64,000 bases of DNA from Bradyrhizobium niftali (lineage in GTDB: Bacteria; Pseudomonadota; Alphaproteobacteria; Rhizobiales; Xanthobacteraceae): NCBI RefSeq assembly GCF_004571025.1, contig NZ_SPQT01000024.1:88468-152467 (forward strand), given 5' to 3'. The notes beneath the pieces are model-generated. The model made no database searches. It was given only the letters and a program-made list of their open reading frames with translations, and had not been told where the DNA came from. Position 1 is the stretch's first letter. Every line of letters starts with the position of its first letter. Position numbers and translations under genes: made by a program. Of the stretch, positions 46,289 through 55,237 are shown piece after piece.

Positions 46289-49200
46289 ATGACTGACCGA
46301 GAGTTGAAGAAATTGGGACTTTGGAAGCATCAGAGCGACGCAGTCCGGATAGGAGAGGCTTACTTCGCATCCGGAAGCAAACGGGGCTGCTTGATCCACA
46401 TGCCGACCGGCACCGGGAAGACCGGCGTCATGGCTGTGCTTGCTATAATGCGGGCAACGTCCGCTCCCGTCCTCGTTGTCTGTCCGTCCGCTGCGCTAGT
46501 AGAACAGTTGATGTCCGAATTCCGATCGCGGTTTTGGGACACAATCGGTGCCGGACCGGAGTGGCGCCCCGACCAAATCTTTCAGGCACTGCCAGGTTCG
46601 GTTCGGCAAATGGGCGACAAATTGCGTGGATCTGCCGGTCTACGGACGATCGTGGTCGCGACCATCCAAGCCGTGCAACAGATCCACGCTACGGGCGACA
46701 TTGGCCTGTTGCGGGGTACTATCGGAACGATTGTCTTCGACGAGGGACATCGAGAGCCGGCCCCGCTTTGGGCCGCCGTCGTCCGCGATTTCAACGTGCC
46801 GACCGTGCTCTTCAGCGCCACGCCCTTCCGGGGCGACTTGAAGGTGTTCAATGTCGATGACGGCTACATTTATTTTCTCTCCTTCGAGAAGGCCGTCGCA
46901 AGCGCGCTAATCCGCGGCGTCGAACTGCGGAAGATAGATCTAGCGGACGACGCAGCAACGTTCGCGAGACAGGTAGTGGCGGAAACGGACCGGCTCGTCA
47001 CGACCGGTCGCTTGGATCGCGGCCACAAGGTGATCGTACGGGCAGGAAGCGAGGATACTGTCGTCGATCTGTACCAAGCGTTCTTGTCCGCCCTCGCCGG
47101 GCGCACGGACGGAGTTATGGCGTTGCACAACAACTTCACGCCGGCCGGGCCACCGGGGGCGCAACTTCGGCCCGACGTACCGGCGGATCTGCGTCAAAGA
47201 TCCGAGCGCTTCCTAATCCATCAATTCATGTTGGTGGAGGGCATCGACGATCCAAGATGCTCGGTGCTCGCGCTGTACGAGCCCTTCGGCAATACAAGGA
47301 TGCTGGTGCAGCAAGTCGGCCGGCTCACGCGCCAGTCGGCCCCCCTCGGCACGAAGATGCCCGAAGCATGCGTTTTGACCCGGCCGTCCGACGACGTGGA
47401 TCGTGATTGGGGAAGCTTCCTTGCCTACGACAAGGCTTGCGTCGCGAACGGAGGCAAACCGCCGCTCCGCAACGGCGACGATGTGCTCCGAGGCCTGGTG
47501 GCTGCTCTCCCGCAGATGGACTACGTCAGCGGAAAGTTCCGTACCCGAATTGACCTCGATGATGCAGATCTCTCGGACGATCTGAGGTTTCCTCAGGCCG
47601 CGCTCGTCTATGACGTTTCTGACCAGTTTGACCTGGACAAATTTCAGACTGCGGTTTCCGAGGCACTCGATGCGGAAGACCGATTTCAACACCAGACTCG
47701 CGGCATCCCGGGAGGAACCTGCCGCTATCACGTCACATTGCGGATGAACCAGTCTCCCTTTCTTGCGGAATATCTCTTTCAGGCGGCCTCGCTCGAGGTG
47801 ACGATCTACACCCTGATCGGCAGACGCTTGTATTTCTACGACAGTGCCGGGTTGTGGATCGACGAACTCGATGAGCTGACTGGTCGTCTTCGGCCCATGC
47901 AATTGCGCTCGCTGTTACCCGAAGACGTCGACAACACGGTTTCGTTTCTCGCGGTCAAGAATACCGATCTCGGACCGTCCGCTCTTCGGTCGCGCTCGCT
48001 GTCCGCGCGCTCCTTGGAACGGGCAGGCGTCTTCATGGGCGAACACATGAACGTCGTCACGCGGGCAGGCGGGTGGGCAGATGGTACGCGGCGAGCGGTG
48101 GGATTCTCCCGCAGCCGTGTCAGAGACGGTGCGGGCACCAATCTCACCGCCACCAAGTTTCGCGACTGGTGCGCGGAAATCGACGGCCTTCTGAAAGCGA
48201 AGCGGCCCGGGTCCCAGATATTGTCGCGATTTGCTGCGCCGACCGACACGCCTGCCGATACCACGCCGATTAATATCCTCGTCGATATGCTCGAGTTGAC
48301 CGGGCAATTCAACAGCCCGACGACGCAGGTCGACGCAAAGTTCGATCCGGACGGACTATGCGTGGATATTGAAGTGGACGCTGGTCCGACTGCGCCGGCA
48401 CCTTTCCGTTTCGCGCTGAAGGTCGATGGCGCGGACGTGAAGGTTTGGATCAAGTGGGACGCCAAGAAGCGCAAATACTGGCTGACGTCGCCCGCTCTTA
48501 GTCACGTCAAATCGAAATCGGAAGCGAAGGTCTCGCTCGCGAAGCGTCTGAATCAACTTCAACCATTCCGAATAATAACCGCGGATCTTGAGCATGCGTA
48601 CGTTAACGGCGCATTCTATGCTCTCGATCTCGATCTCGCGAAGCCCGACGGTCCCGGGAGACTCGTCCTGGATCTTGTTATCCCGGTCAAACAACTTGGC
48701 GCGGTCACGTCGGAAAAGGGCGTTCCGATCGGAGCCGACCTTCCAACCTGGCAGAATGGTTCGCTATTCCGTGTGATCGATGACGCCCTTACGCACAGGC
48801 GCGGTACCCCTGAATTCGGGGCTCCTTTCCCGGCTTTGGTCTGCGACGACTTCGGCACAGAGGCCGGCGATTTCATCGGCGTCGACGACAATCCGCTAAG
48901 CGCGCGGGCGGTCTTCGTCGTAGCGAAGCATAAGCCCGGTGCCCCCGGCGTTTCCGCCTCAGATTTCTACGACGTCTGTGGACAAGGAGTGAAGAACCTC
49001 GCCTTTCTGAAAAGCGATGGCGACGATTTGCCGGGAGCGCTCAAAAAGTTCGATCAGGATTGGACGCTCAGCAAAGGAAAGGGCAAGGCAAAGAAGACCG
49101 ATCGAATTCCGAGGAGGCGAGTCGGGCCTGGGTCTGCGGCGTTCCGCAAGATGCTCGCGCGAGTAAAGCAATCGCCCGGTGCAGAACGAGAGATCTGGCT

Positions 49201-49360
49201 CGTTTGCGCGGGTGGCATGCTTTCCAAGTCTGCTCTTGAGCGCGAATTCCAATCGTCGCCCCCAAAGGCGCACGTCTTGCAGTTCTATCACTTGGTGATC
49301 TCAACGTATTCCGCTTGCCAGTCGGTGGGCGTGAACCTTAAGATTTTCTCTGCGCCGTGA
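46289..49360 (+). CDS. Large SF2 DEAH-type helicase with unknown C-terminal half
   Basis: A 1,023-residue protein. The N-terminal 450 residues are an SF2 helicase core: 'LWKHQSDAVRIGEAYFA' (Q-like), Walker A 'IHMPTGTGKTG' (residues 36-46), Walker B box Asp151-Glu-Gly-His154, motif III 'LFSATPFRGD' and motif VI 'VQQVGRLTRQ'. The remaining 550 residues match nothing I recognise but are continuous and well-behaved. The type III restriction/ResIII-like core and the following DUF4365 gene suggest a nucleic-acid-targeting defence module. The ATG at 46289 was chosen over a TTG-type extension. Confidence 0.82.
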   Translation: MTDRELKKLGLWKHQSDAVRIGEAYFASGSKRGCLIHMPTGTGKTGVMAVLAIMRATSAPVLVVCPSAALVEQLMSEFRSRFWDTIGAGPEWRPDQIFQALPGSVRQMGDKLRGSAGLRTIVVATIQAVQQIHATGDIGLLRGTIGTIVFDEGHREPAPLWAAVVRDFNVPTVLFSATPFRGDLKVFNVDDGYIYFLSFEKAVASALIRGVELRKIDLADDAATFARQVVAETDRLVTTGRLDRGHKVIVRAGSEDTVVDLYQAFLSALAGRTDGVMALHNNFTPAGPPGAQLRPDVPADLRQRSERFLIHQFMLVEGIDDPRCSVLALYEPFGNTRMLVQQVGRLTRQSAPLGTKMPEACVLTRPSDDVDRDWGSFLAYDKACVANGGKPPLRNGDDVLRGLVAALPQMDYVSGKFRTRIDLDDADLSDDLRFPQAALVYDVSDQFDLDKFQTAVSEALDAEDRFQHQTRGIPGGTCRYHVTLRMNQSPFLAEYLFQAASLEVTIYTLIGRRLYFYDSAGLWIDELDELTGRLRPMQLRSLLPEDVDNTVSFLAVKNTDLGPSALRSRSLSARSLERAGVFMGEHMNVVTRAGGWADGTRRAVGFSRSRVRDGAGTNLTATKFRDWCAEIDGLLKAKRPGSQILSRFAAPTDTPADTTPINILVDMLELTGQFNSPTTQVDAKFDPDGLCVDIEVDAGPTAPAPFRFALKVDGADVKVWIKWDAKKRKYWLTSPALSHVKSKSEAKVSLAKRLNQLQPFRIITADLEHAYVNGAFYALDLDLAKPDGPGRLVLDLVIPVKQLGAVTSEKGVPIGADLPTWQNGSLFRVIDDALTHRRGTPEFGAPFPALVCDDFGTEAGDFIGVDDNPLSARAVFVVAKHKPGAPGVSASDFYDVCGQGVKNLAFLKSDGDDLPGALKKFDQDWTLSKGKGKAKKTDRIPRRRVGPGSAAFRKMLARVKQSPGAEREIWLVCAGGMLSKSALEREFQSSPPKAHVLQFYHLVISTYSACQSVGVNLKIFSAP

Positions 49361-49450
49361 GGCTTGCGTCGAAGGCTTCGTTGCTTGCGCTCAAAGCGCT
49401 CGCCACTGACACAACGCGCCACATCTTAAAAATCCAGCAAAGTTTTGGAC

Positions 49451-50482
49451 ATGCCACGGCGAACGCCCTCACAACGCATCGGGTCCTTGGGACACCGAGT
49501 CGCAGCTGCGCAGTTCGAGCGGCTCGGCAGTTGGATCGTTAGAAATCAGGAGGAGGATGTCGGCATCGACATGGAGGTCGAGCTGTGCGATCCCGATCCG
49601 ACCGCCGACTTTCTGAAGTGCCAGATCAAGAGCTTCGAAGGTGCCGCGGCCAAAAGACCGGTTCGGTTGAAGAATGAATTCCTGAAATACGCGTGTGAAT
49701 GCAGGATTCCCGTCATTCTTGTGCTGGTCGAGTCAATTACGGGCCAGAGTTGGTTCTGCTGGCTTCAGGGATGCATCGAGGCCAATCGTCTTCGGCCTTC
49801 AATTTACGGTGCGCGTGGCTCAACGACGATTGCGGCCGAGTGGCTTGCCCCGCTCGACGGGCCGGGGAATGTAGAACTGAAGTCGATCGCCCGTGGTGTT
49901 CATCCGATAGCCAGGGCGACGCACGTTCGGGATCTGGTCCGGTTCGCGTTGGAGACGCACGACCACGAACTAGTCGGAGCCGCCAACCGACTCCTGGCCC
50001 GCTATCAAAAGGAGATCTCATATTTTCCCATCGACCTCGTCTTGGACGAAGTTCTGTCCTTGGGAAATCGAATATGGGCGACCCTCGAAGGAAACGCGCT
50101 CGCGGAGCTCCTCTACATGTTGGCGCGGTCTTACGGCGGACAGTTCAAACTCGAACAGATTCGGAAGCTCGTCCTACGCGGGGAAGGCTATTCGAGAACT
50201 GGAATAAATGCCTTAGGCATCATGTACGACGAGTTTCCCGAGCGCATGAAAGCCCTCAAGCTAGGTGAAGAATTTGAGCGGCACGATGATTGGAGAGTTT
50301 CTTATTTCTGCAAGCTGCGCGAGAAGCATTCGGGAGTTCCTGTCATGGCGCTGATTACGGGGGCATACGATTGCGCGGTCGACGGACGCGACCTGCACCC
50401 CAGCGCGAGGGAACGGGGTCTCAGCAAATGGGCAAATAGGGGCGACTGCGCCATCCTGGATTTCGCATACGAGGTCGATTGA
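49451..50482 (+). CDS. DUF4365-containing protein (PD-(D/E)XK nuclease-like)
   Basis: A 343-residue protein. The first 130 residues form a DUF4365 domain: 'SQRIGSLGHRVAAAQFERLG', then the catalytic core 'EEDVGIDMEVEL' (Asp40) and 'FLKCQIKSF' (Gln58-x-Lys60, a QxK variant of ExK). The C-terminal 200 residues are helical and unassigned. It lies 90 bases after the large helicase on the same strand; a helicase plus nuclease-like pair in an island suggests a defence module. A TTG at 49445 is an alternative start. Confidence 0.72.
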   Translation: MPRRTPSQRIGSLGHRVAAAQFERLGSWIVRNQEEDVGIDMEVELCDPDPTADFLKCQIKSFEGAAAKRPVRLKNEFLKYACECRIPVILVLVESITGQSWFCWLQGCIEANRLRPSIYGARGSTTIAAEWLAPLDGPGNVELKSIARGVHPIARATHVRDLVRFALETHDHELVGAANRLLARYQKEISYFPIDLVLDEVLSLGNRIWATLEGNALAELLYMLARSYGGQFKLEQIRKLVLRGEGYSRTGINALGIMYDEFPERMKALKLGEEFERHDDWRVSYFCKLREKHSGVPVMALITGAYDCAVDGRDLHPSARERGLSKWANRGDCAILDFAYEVD

Positions 50483-50484
50483 AA

Positions 50485-50888
50485 GCGCGGCAATTCTCTG
50501 GATCGCCTTGGCGACCAGCTCGAAAAATTCCGGATCGCTGCGGCCATTCCGGAGGCGCGCCGAGGAGAGGCGACGCGGACCGACGTGCTCGTCTTGTCGG
50601 GAGCCGGTCGAGATCAAACGTCATTTTCACCCGGACCTATGGACAGCCGCCGCGACGCAGGTGCAAGGCTACGCTTCCGATCCGGGTGCTGCAGGGATGG
50701 GGATTTACCTCGTGTTCTGGTTCGGGGACGTCGTCCAAGCGACCCCGGCCCATCCGAACGGACCAAATAAGCCGACCTCGGCCGAAGAATTGGAGGGGAT
50801 GTTGGTCGAAGGTCTGGATGCCGATTTGGTCGACCGCACGGATATCATCGCGTTCGACGTGTCGAATCCGACAGCGAAGAGGCCGTGA
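50485..50888 (+). pseudogene. Remnant of a larger PD-(D/E)XK-like protein with a frameshift
   Basis: Directly after the DUF4365 stop the frame reads '...NSLDRLGDQLEKFRIAAAIP' and 'RRGEATRTDVLVLSG', then continues in another frame as 'EPVEIKRHFHPDLWTAAATQ' and 'GAAGMGIYLVFWFGD'. The joined product would be a typical nuclease-like end (D-V-L-V, E-I-K) of a larger protein whose beginning is absent. The frameshift lies near 50595-50610. The parent family is not recognised beyond the E-x-K core. Confidence 0.55.
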
Positions 50889-51206
50889 AGCTCGCCTCAG
50901 CTCGGCGGCGCAAGCCGAACGAACCCCAGTGATTCGGTAGCTACGGGGGCAGGCTGGACCCGTCGACGAACGCTGGCGCTGCGAGCATCGCGGAAGGCCG
51001 AGGGAGCCGCGACTTGCTCGCGTCGCTCAGGCCACGGACGGCTTGGTGGAAATGCAGTTGCATCAACCTATAGATAGGTCAGACTAGGTCTAATTTGCTG
51101 TGAAATAGGGCTGGTCCGGCCAGGTAGCACGGTTGCCCTGTGTGCGCGGGAAGCGTAAGCCGGATACTCGTTTTGATTGATTTGCCGCGCTTTCTGAGGG
51201 GGGAAG
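50889..51206. promoter_or_regulatory. Control region upstream of the BpsA-like gene, with TAGGTC direct repeats
   Basis: No gene is seen. TAGGTC is repeated at 51075-51080 and 51085-51090 (10-base spacing, one helical turn) inside the AT-richer part of the gap, about 120 bases before the next ATG. That spacing suits an operator for a dimeric regulator; nothing more can be said. Confidence 0.35.
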
Positions 51207-52043
51207 ATGGCGAAAAAGCAGATCGACCTGCGCATGGCGATGAACGCGATTTCGGACGTGGTTCAAAACCGGCCGCGGCCGCTCCGGGAGTTCGATCAGA
51301 TCTACATGAAGAGCGGCGACATGGTCATGCAGACGGAGTTCGTCGCGAACTGGGTCGAGGACAAGAACGTCGCATTCATCGGCGATGGCGACGCGATCAG
51401 CATTTCGATCGCCTATTTTAAACACTGCGGAATCACCGAGTACGGGCCGAAGTCGGTCACCGTCTTCGATTTCGACGAACGCATCGTCGAGGCCATCAGG
51501 CGCTTCGCCCAGAAGGAGGACATTCCGAACTTGACCGCCGAGCTCTATAACGTGCTGGACGCCTTTCCGAAACCAGGCGCGTTCGACCTATTCTATACCA
51601 ATCCACCGTGGGGCCAGCACAACGACGGCGAGAGCGTCAACGTGTTCGCGCAGCGAGGTATGGAAGCGGTCGGCTACCGCGGCGACGGGATGATCGTGAT
51701 CGCCGACGACAAGGAGCTGGAGTGGCCGAAGCAGGTCCTGGGCAAGGTACAGCGCTTCGGAGCGGAGAGCGGCTACTTCGTGTCGAGGATGATGCCGCGT
51801 CTGCATCTGTACCACCTGGACGATGCGCCCGATCTGCAGTCCTGCAATCTGGTGCTGTCGGCGTTGCCGGGCGCGGCCAGAGCCGTCGAGAGCACGCCTG
51901 TCGTGGAGCCGGAGCGGCTCAACAATTTCTACGGGCGATCGAAAGCTCCGCGGGTCCGCTATGTCCGCGAGAAAAAGCGGTTGAATTACGGTATGGCGAA
52001 CGAAGACGAATACGAGCTGATTCTGCTGGAGGGACAGTCATGA
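51207..52043 (+). CDS. BpsA-like (DUF43) aminopropyltransferase/methyltransferase-fold enzyme
   Basis: A 278-residue Rossmann-fold protein resembling branched-chain polyamine synthase (N4-bis(aminopropyl)spermidine synthase). Motifs are the SAM/dcSAM loop 'VAFIGDGDAISISIAYF' (GDGD 59-62), 'VTVFDFDERIVEAI' with Asp88/Asp90-Glu91, and 'FDLFYTNPPWG' (NPPW 132-135), the last also found in amino-methyltransferases, then 'VNVFAQRGMEAV'. True BpsA belongs to thermophiles, so in this island it may modify a nucleobase, tRNA or polyamine. It overlaps the next gene by ATGA. Confidence 0.72.
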   Translation: MAKKQIDLRMAMNAISDVVQNRPRPLREFDQIYMKSGDMVMQTEFVANWVEDKNVAFIGDGDAISISIAYFKHCGITEYGPKSVTVFDFDERIVEAIRRFAQKEDIPNLTAELYNVLDAFPKPGAFDLFYTNPPWGQHNDGESVNVFAQRGMEAVGYRGDGMIVIADDKELEWPKQVLGKVQRFGAESGYFVSRMMPRLHLYHLDDAPDLQSCNLVLSALPGAARAVESTPVVEPERLNNFYGRSKAPRVRYVREKKRLNYGMANEDEYELILLEGQS

Positions 52044-52621
52044 CGACCATCATCCGTCCGGGTGCGGGCATCCTCTACATGAAGGTGGGAAAGCACGCCC
52101 AGGAGTCCCTCGCGGACATCATCAAGCGGAAGTCGGAAGAGATCAAAAAGGCCGGCTTCAGCATGTGGGGCTACGGCGGCAACACCTGTCATCCGACGAC
52201 GATGGTGCAGCCGTTCGCGGAGGACGTCCAGAAAAGCGGAGCGCCGATCTTCCTCTGCATGCAGGCTATGGATTCGAAACACGAAGCTGAGCCGCTGAGG
52301 GCCCACGAATACTCGGTGGACGGATTGAATTGGCAGGAGATTCCGAAGGACATCAACGTGCTGGGATCGCGCTACGCCTTGATGATCAAGAGCCTCAGGG
52401 AGGAGGATCACGTCCTGAAATTGCACGAGACGCGCGTTGCCGTAGGACCCAATGCCGGCCGTGTCGGCAGCCGCTACATCAAGGGGCGGGTCGACAAGGC
52501 GTGCCTGCTCGTGGATGAGAAGCCCGAGCTGGCCAACCAAGCGGAGACCTCGGACATCAATATAAATCTGGTCGCCGAATTGGTCGATCCCTATTCGGTC
52601 TTTCTGAGGGATCCCCGCTAG
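52040..52621 (+). CDS. Unknown protein translationally coupled to the BpsA-like gene
   Basis: A 193-residue soluble protein starting 'MTTIIRPGAGILYMKVGKHA', with 'MWGYGGNTCHPTTMVQPFAE', 'APIFLCMQAMDSK' and 'DININLVAELVDPYSVFLRD'. The ATG overlaps the upstream TGA (ATGA), which implies a 1:1 functional partnership with the BpsA-like enzyme. No domain is recognised. Its stop lies four bases inside the convergent PIN-like gene. A long frame open upstream of the ATG is only the shadow of the first gene. Confidence 0.6.
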   Translation: MTTIIRPGAGILYMKVGKHAQESLADIIKRKSEEIKKAGFSMWGYGGNTCHPTTMVQPFAEDVQKSGAPIFLCMQAMDSKHEAEPLRAHEYSVDGLNWQEIPKDINVLGSRYALMIKSLREEDHVLKLHETRVAVGPNAGRVGSRYIKGRVDKACLLVDEKPELANQAETSDININLVAELVDPYSVFLRDPR

Positions 52622-53277
52622 GCCGGAAGCTTGTCGCAGAGCAACTCGCCACTGTTGCCGCGCAGGTGTCCGACGTAGCTGTCCAGCCCCTCTCGCATGT
52701 TCTGCTCGTCGAACGTCGACGAGCATCCGAAGCAGATGGACATCACCTTGTCTACGGCAGGTTCGGCGCAGACCGAAGCCGCGAGCGCCGGACCGCCCTT
52801 CTTGGCGCAGATCCCGATCATGATCTGTTCGAAGCACCCGAAGCGCCCAGCGAGCGCGGGAACGATTTCGAGATCGGTGGCCAACTGCCAGGCGGCGGTC
52901 ACGGCCCGCTTGTCGCCCGTCACCATGTTTTTCGCCGCACGATTGACCAGCACGGCAAGCAATTGGCTCTCGCCCGAGTCGAACGCGTAACCGGCCGACA
53001 GCGCGTGCTCTTCGTACTGCGCGGCCAGACCGAGTTCGGCATCGTCGGGTTCGAGGGCAGAGATCGAGGCGAGCACGGCGTCCAGCGCCTTCGCGGCCCT
53101 TTGCCGGTCGACGATCTTGCCCGACTTCTCGATCTTCCGCTTTAGGACGAATTTCGCCAGCGCAAGGCCGGCCACGGCGCGGCTTCCGCCAGCCAAAATG
53201 TCGATAAGATCGGGCGCCAAACCGTAGCACGACGCCTTGAACAGGACGTCGTTGTCGACGAGCACGAGTTCAGCCAT
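52618..53277 (-). CDS. PIN-like domain protein
   Basis: A 219-residue protein with a PIN-like nuclease arrangement: N-terminal 'ELVLVDNDVLFKASCYG' (Asp8, Asp10), a middle 'YAFDSGESQLLAVLVNRAA' with the carboxylate pair, and 'KNMVTGDKRAVTAAWQLA' with the third Asp. A cysteine-containing C-terminus ('VMSICFGCSSTFDEQN') is unusual. The ATG overlaps the end of the ImmA-type gene by eight bases, so the two are an operon. It could be a toxin nuclease. The catalytic call is inference. Confidence 0.6.
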   Translation of the reverse strand: MAELVLVDNDVLFKASCYGLAPDLIDILAGGSRAVAGLALAKFVLKRKIEKSGKIVDRQRAAKALDAVLASISALEPDDAELGLAAQYEEHALSAGYAFDSGESQLLAVLVNRAAKNMVTGDKRAVTAAWQLATDLEIVPALAGRFGCFEQIMIGICAKKGGPALAASVCAEPAVDKVMSICFGCSSTFDEQNMREGLDSYVGHLRGNSGELLCDKLPA

Positions 53278-54265
53278 TCGGCATTCCCATGATCGTTCTT
53301 AGAAACTCTGCGGAATCATCGCTCAGTGCGGACCAGTCGATCTGATCTTCCGCAAAGCCGTTCACCTCGCGCCAGACTGGCTTCTTCTCGGAGTAGATGT
53401 GGCGCAAGGCCGCCATGGCGCGAGCCCAGTTCTCGGTGCGGTAGGCGTAACAGAGAGCCAGCGTTCCGGGTTCGATGCCCCGCTTTGGACCTTCTTCCTG
53501 GACGGCTGCCGCAAGCTGCCGTGCGCCGAACTTGCCGATGTTGGTCCGGATGTCGGGTTCGGGGGAGCCGGTCAGCAGAGCGAGCGCGTACCTGTCGGCG
53601 GCCTTCTCGTCGTCGTCTTCCTGTTCGCTTTCGATTGGATCGTCGAGGTCCACGATGGCCGAAGCGCCATTGAGATGGCCGAGCGAGGCGTGCCCCAGTT
53701 CGTGCGCCAGCGTGAATGCCACCGGCGCCGGGTACTGCGCATCCTTTCCCAAGAGAACTGCGAAGCGTCCGTTGGCCTCGACGACCATCGCATGCATCGC
53801 CTTCGTCGCGAGGGGAAACACCCGAAGGTGGATGACCGGGATGCCGAGTGCCCAGCAGGTCGCCAGAAGAGACGTGAGATCGACGAATGGCGCGCCGCCG
53901 TCTCGTATCGCGTCACGAAGTTCTTCCGCCGAAGGCGGGCGGATGGCCGCCTCGCCGACACCCTGAAGAAGGAGGTGTGCGACCGCCACCCCGAAGGAGG
54001 CGAGCGCGGCTTTCTGCACGGCTCCTTCGCCAGACAGGTGCTTGAACCGTGCCGTATCGTGCCAGACGAACTCCACGCGATCGTTCGACAGGGCCTTCGG
54101 CGACACCCCGAGCTTGCGGGCAAGGGCGAACCGCAATTCGGCGCGGGCCGAAGCCGATCCGTCCGCCTCTTCGCTCCACCAAGTCGGCCACGCGGCGTCG
54201 ATCGCCTGATCGCTCAAGCCGGCGTCTTTCAGATCCTTCCTGAGTTTGCCCGACTCAGCCGCCAC
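53270..54265 (-). CDS. ImmA/IrrE-family metallopeptidase
   Basis: A 331-residue protein with the zinc motif His188-Glu-Leu-Gly-His192 in 'AFTLAHELGHASLGH' and a following acidic segment 'EQEDDDEKAADRYALALLTG' holding the third ligand. Unlike typical ImmA pairs no XRE repressor is adjacent; the first 100 residues ('LAEL'-type helices) may serve in place. Its partner is the overlapping PIN-like gene. The GTG at 54265 is the likely start. It is distinct from the CapP-like protease at 41681. Confidence 0.72.
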   Translation of the reverse strand: MAAESGKLRKDLKDAGLSDQAIDAAWPTWWSEEADGSASARAELRFALARKLGVSPKALSNDRVEFVWHDTARFKHLSGEGAVQKAALASFGVAVAHLLLQGVGEAAIRPPSAEELRDAIRDGGAPFVDLTSLLATCWALGIPVIHLRVFPLATKAMHAMVVEANGRFAVLLGKDAQYPAPVAFTLAHELGHASLGHLNGASAIVDLDDPIESEQEDDDEKAADRYALALLTGSPEPDIRTNIGKFGARQLAAAVQEEGPKRGIEPGTLALCYAYRTENWARAMAALRHIYSEKKPVWREVNGFAEDQIDWSALSDDSAEFLRTIMGMPNG

Positions 54266-54321
54266 CTTGTCACCGCCCGTCCGCCGCTGATTCCCGTTTC
54301 GTTCTACACGCTTCTAGGAGA

Positions 54322-55095
54322 CTAGAACAGCCTGCGCTGAAGTTCGGTCGCGCTCGAAGGTCCCGATCGCAGACCGGAGACTATCCGCAGCCACTCGCTT
54401 GGGGTTACGGACAACAGGTTCGCTAAGACCCGTTCGAGCATCGATCGTCGATCCGCGGTGAGATCGATCGGGTCGCCCAGCCGGACCCAATATCCCTGCC
54501 CGAGCTTGGCCCTGAGATTTACCTTGTATGCGGGAGCAGGCGCTTCGCTGGTGACGCGCCGCAATAGGGCGGTCACTTGCGACGCGCCCACGGCTCCCCC
54601 CGTGTCGGAGACGTTGCGGTAGGCGCTCGGATCGAACGGTCCGAAATCGCCCAGCCTCAGCTCCCGGTCGGATCGGCACATCAACGCATAGTGGACGTTT
54701 CTAGCCCGTATGCCGGCATCGGCTCTACTCGTGATCAGGGTGGCCGGCGGCAGGGGCTGCTCCCGGCCGGAATGATCGAAGAAAGACCGCCAGATGCGAA
54801 GGCGGCTGGGGGCGACATCGACCGCTTTCGGGCGGGACTTCATGATCGAGAAGACGACGTCGACATCCGCGCCGGCGCGGGCGAGTTGGGGGATGGACCG
54901 GGAGGGCGCATTGCCCACGCCCCAGCAAAACACGCCGTTCCCGGCCGAGCGTTCGAGCTCCTTCCTTCCGACGATCGCTTGAAGCTCCTGTCCGGCCTCG
55001 GTCTGCATGCGCGACCAGCAAATGGTCTCGGTCAACGACGCGCGCGGCGGAGAACTTTCAAGCGGCAGCGATCGGGTACGGGCAAGCATCGGCAT
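54322..55095 (-). CDS. Unknown island protein (257 aa)
   Basis: A 257-residue soluble protein with 'TICWSRMQTEAGQELQAIVG', 'GNGVFCWGVGNAPS', 'RRVTSEAPAPAYKVNLRAKL' and 'GQGYWVRLGDPIDL'. No family is recognised; the beta-rich N-terminus with Trp and Gly ('FCWGVGN') recalls small nucleic-acid-reading domains, but this is weak. The ATG at 55095 follows AGGATC; a TTG at 55134 is possible. It is divergent from the next gene, sharing an AT-richer 142-base gap. Confidence 0.55.
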   Translation of the reverse strand: MPMLARTRSLPLESSPPRASLTETICWSRMQTEAGQELQAIVGRKELERSAGNGVFCWGVGNAPSRSIPQLARAGADVDVVFSIMKSRPKAVDVAPSRLRIWRSFFDHSGREQPLPPATLITSRADAGIRARNVHYALMCRSDRELRLGDFGPFDPSAYRNVSDTGGAVGASQVTALLRRVTSEAPAPAYKVNLRAKLGQGYWVRLGDPIDLTADRRSMLERVLANLLSVTPSEWLRIVSGLRSGPSSATELQRRLF

Positions 55096-55237
55096 GATCC
55101 TGAATTCTTCCCAAAGACCGTAAACTCTGGTCAAGCGAGACGCAAACGATATACGGTGACAGCCCCAGTAATTGCTGTGTATAGATGTGTTGAAAGCCGG
55201 TGGAAATCCTGTTGTTTAATTTTTCCCATACCGTCCC

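Noticed and set aside
51608..52039. Extended start for the gene at 52040
   Set aside because: The upstream part of the frame is a shadow of the BpsA-like gene; the ATGA overlap gives a natural coupled start.
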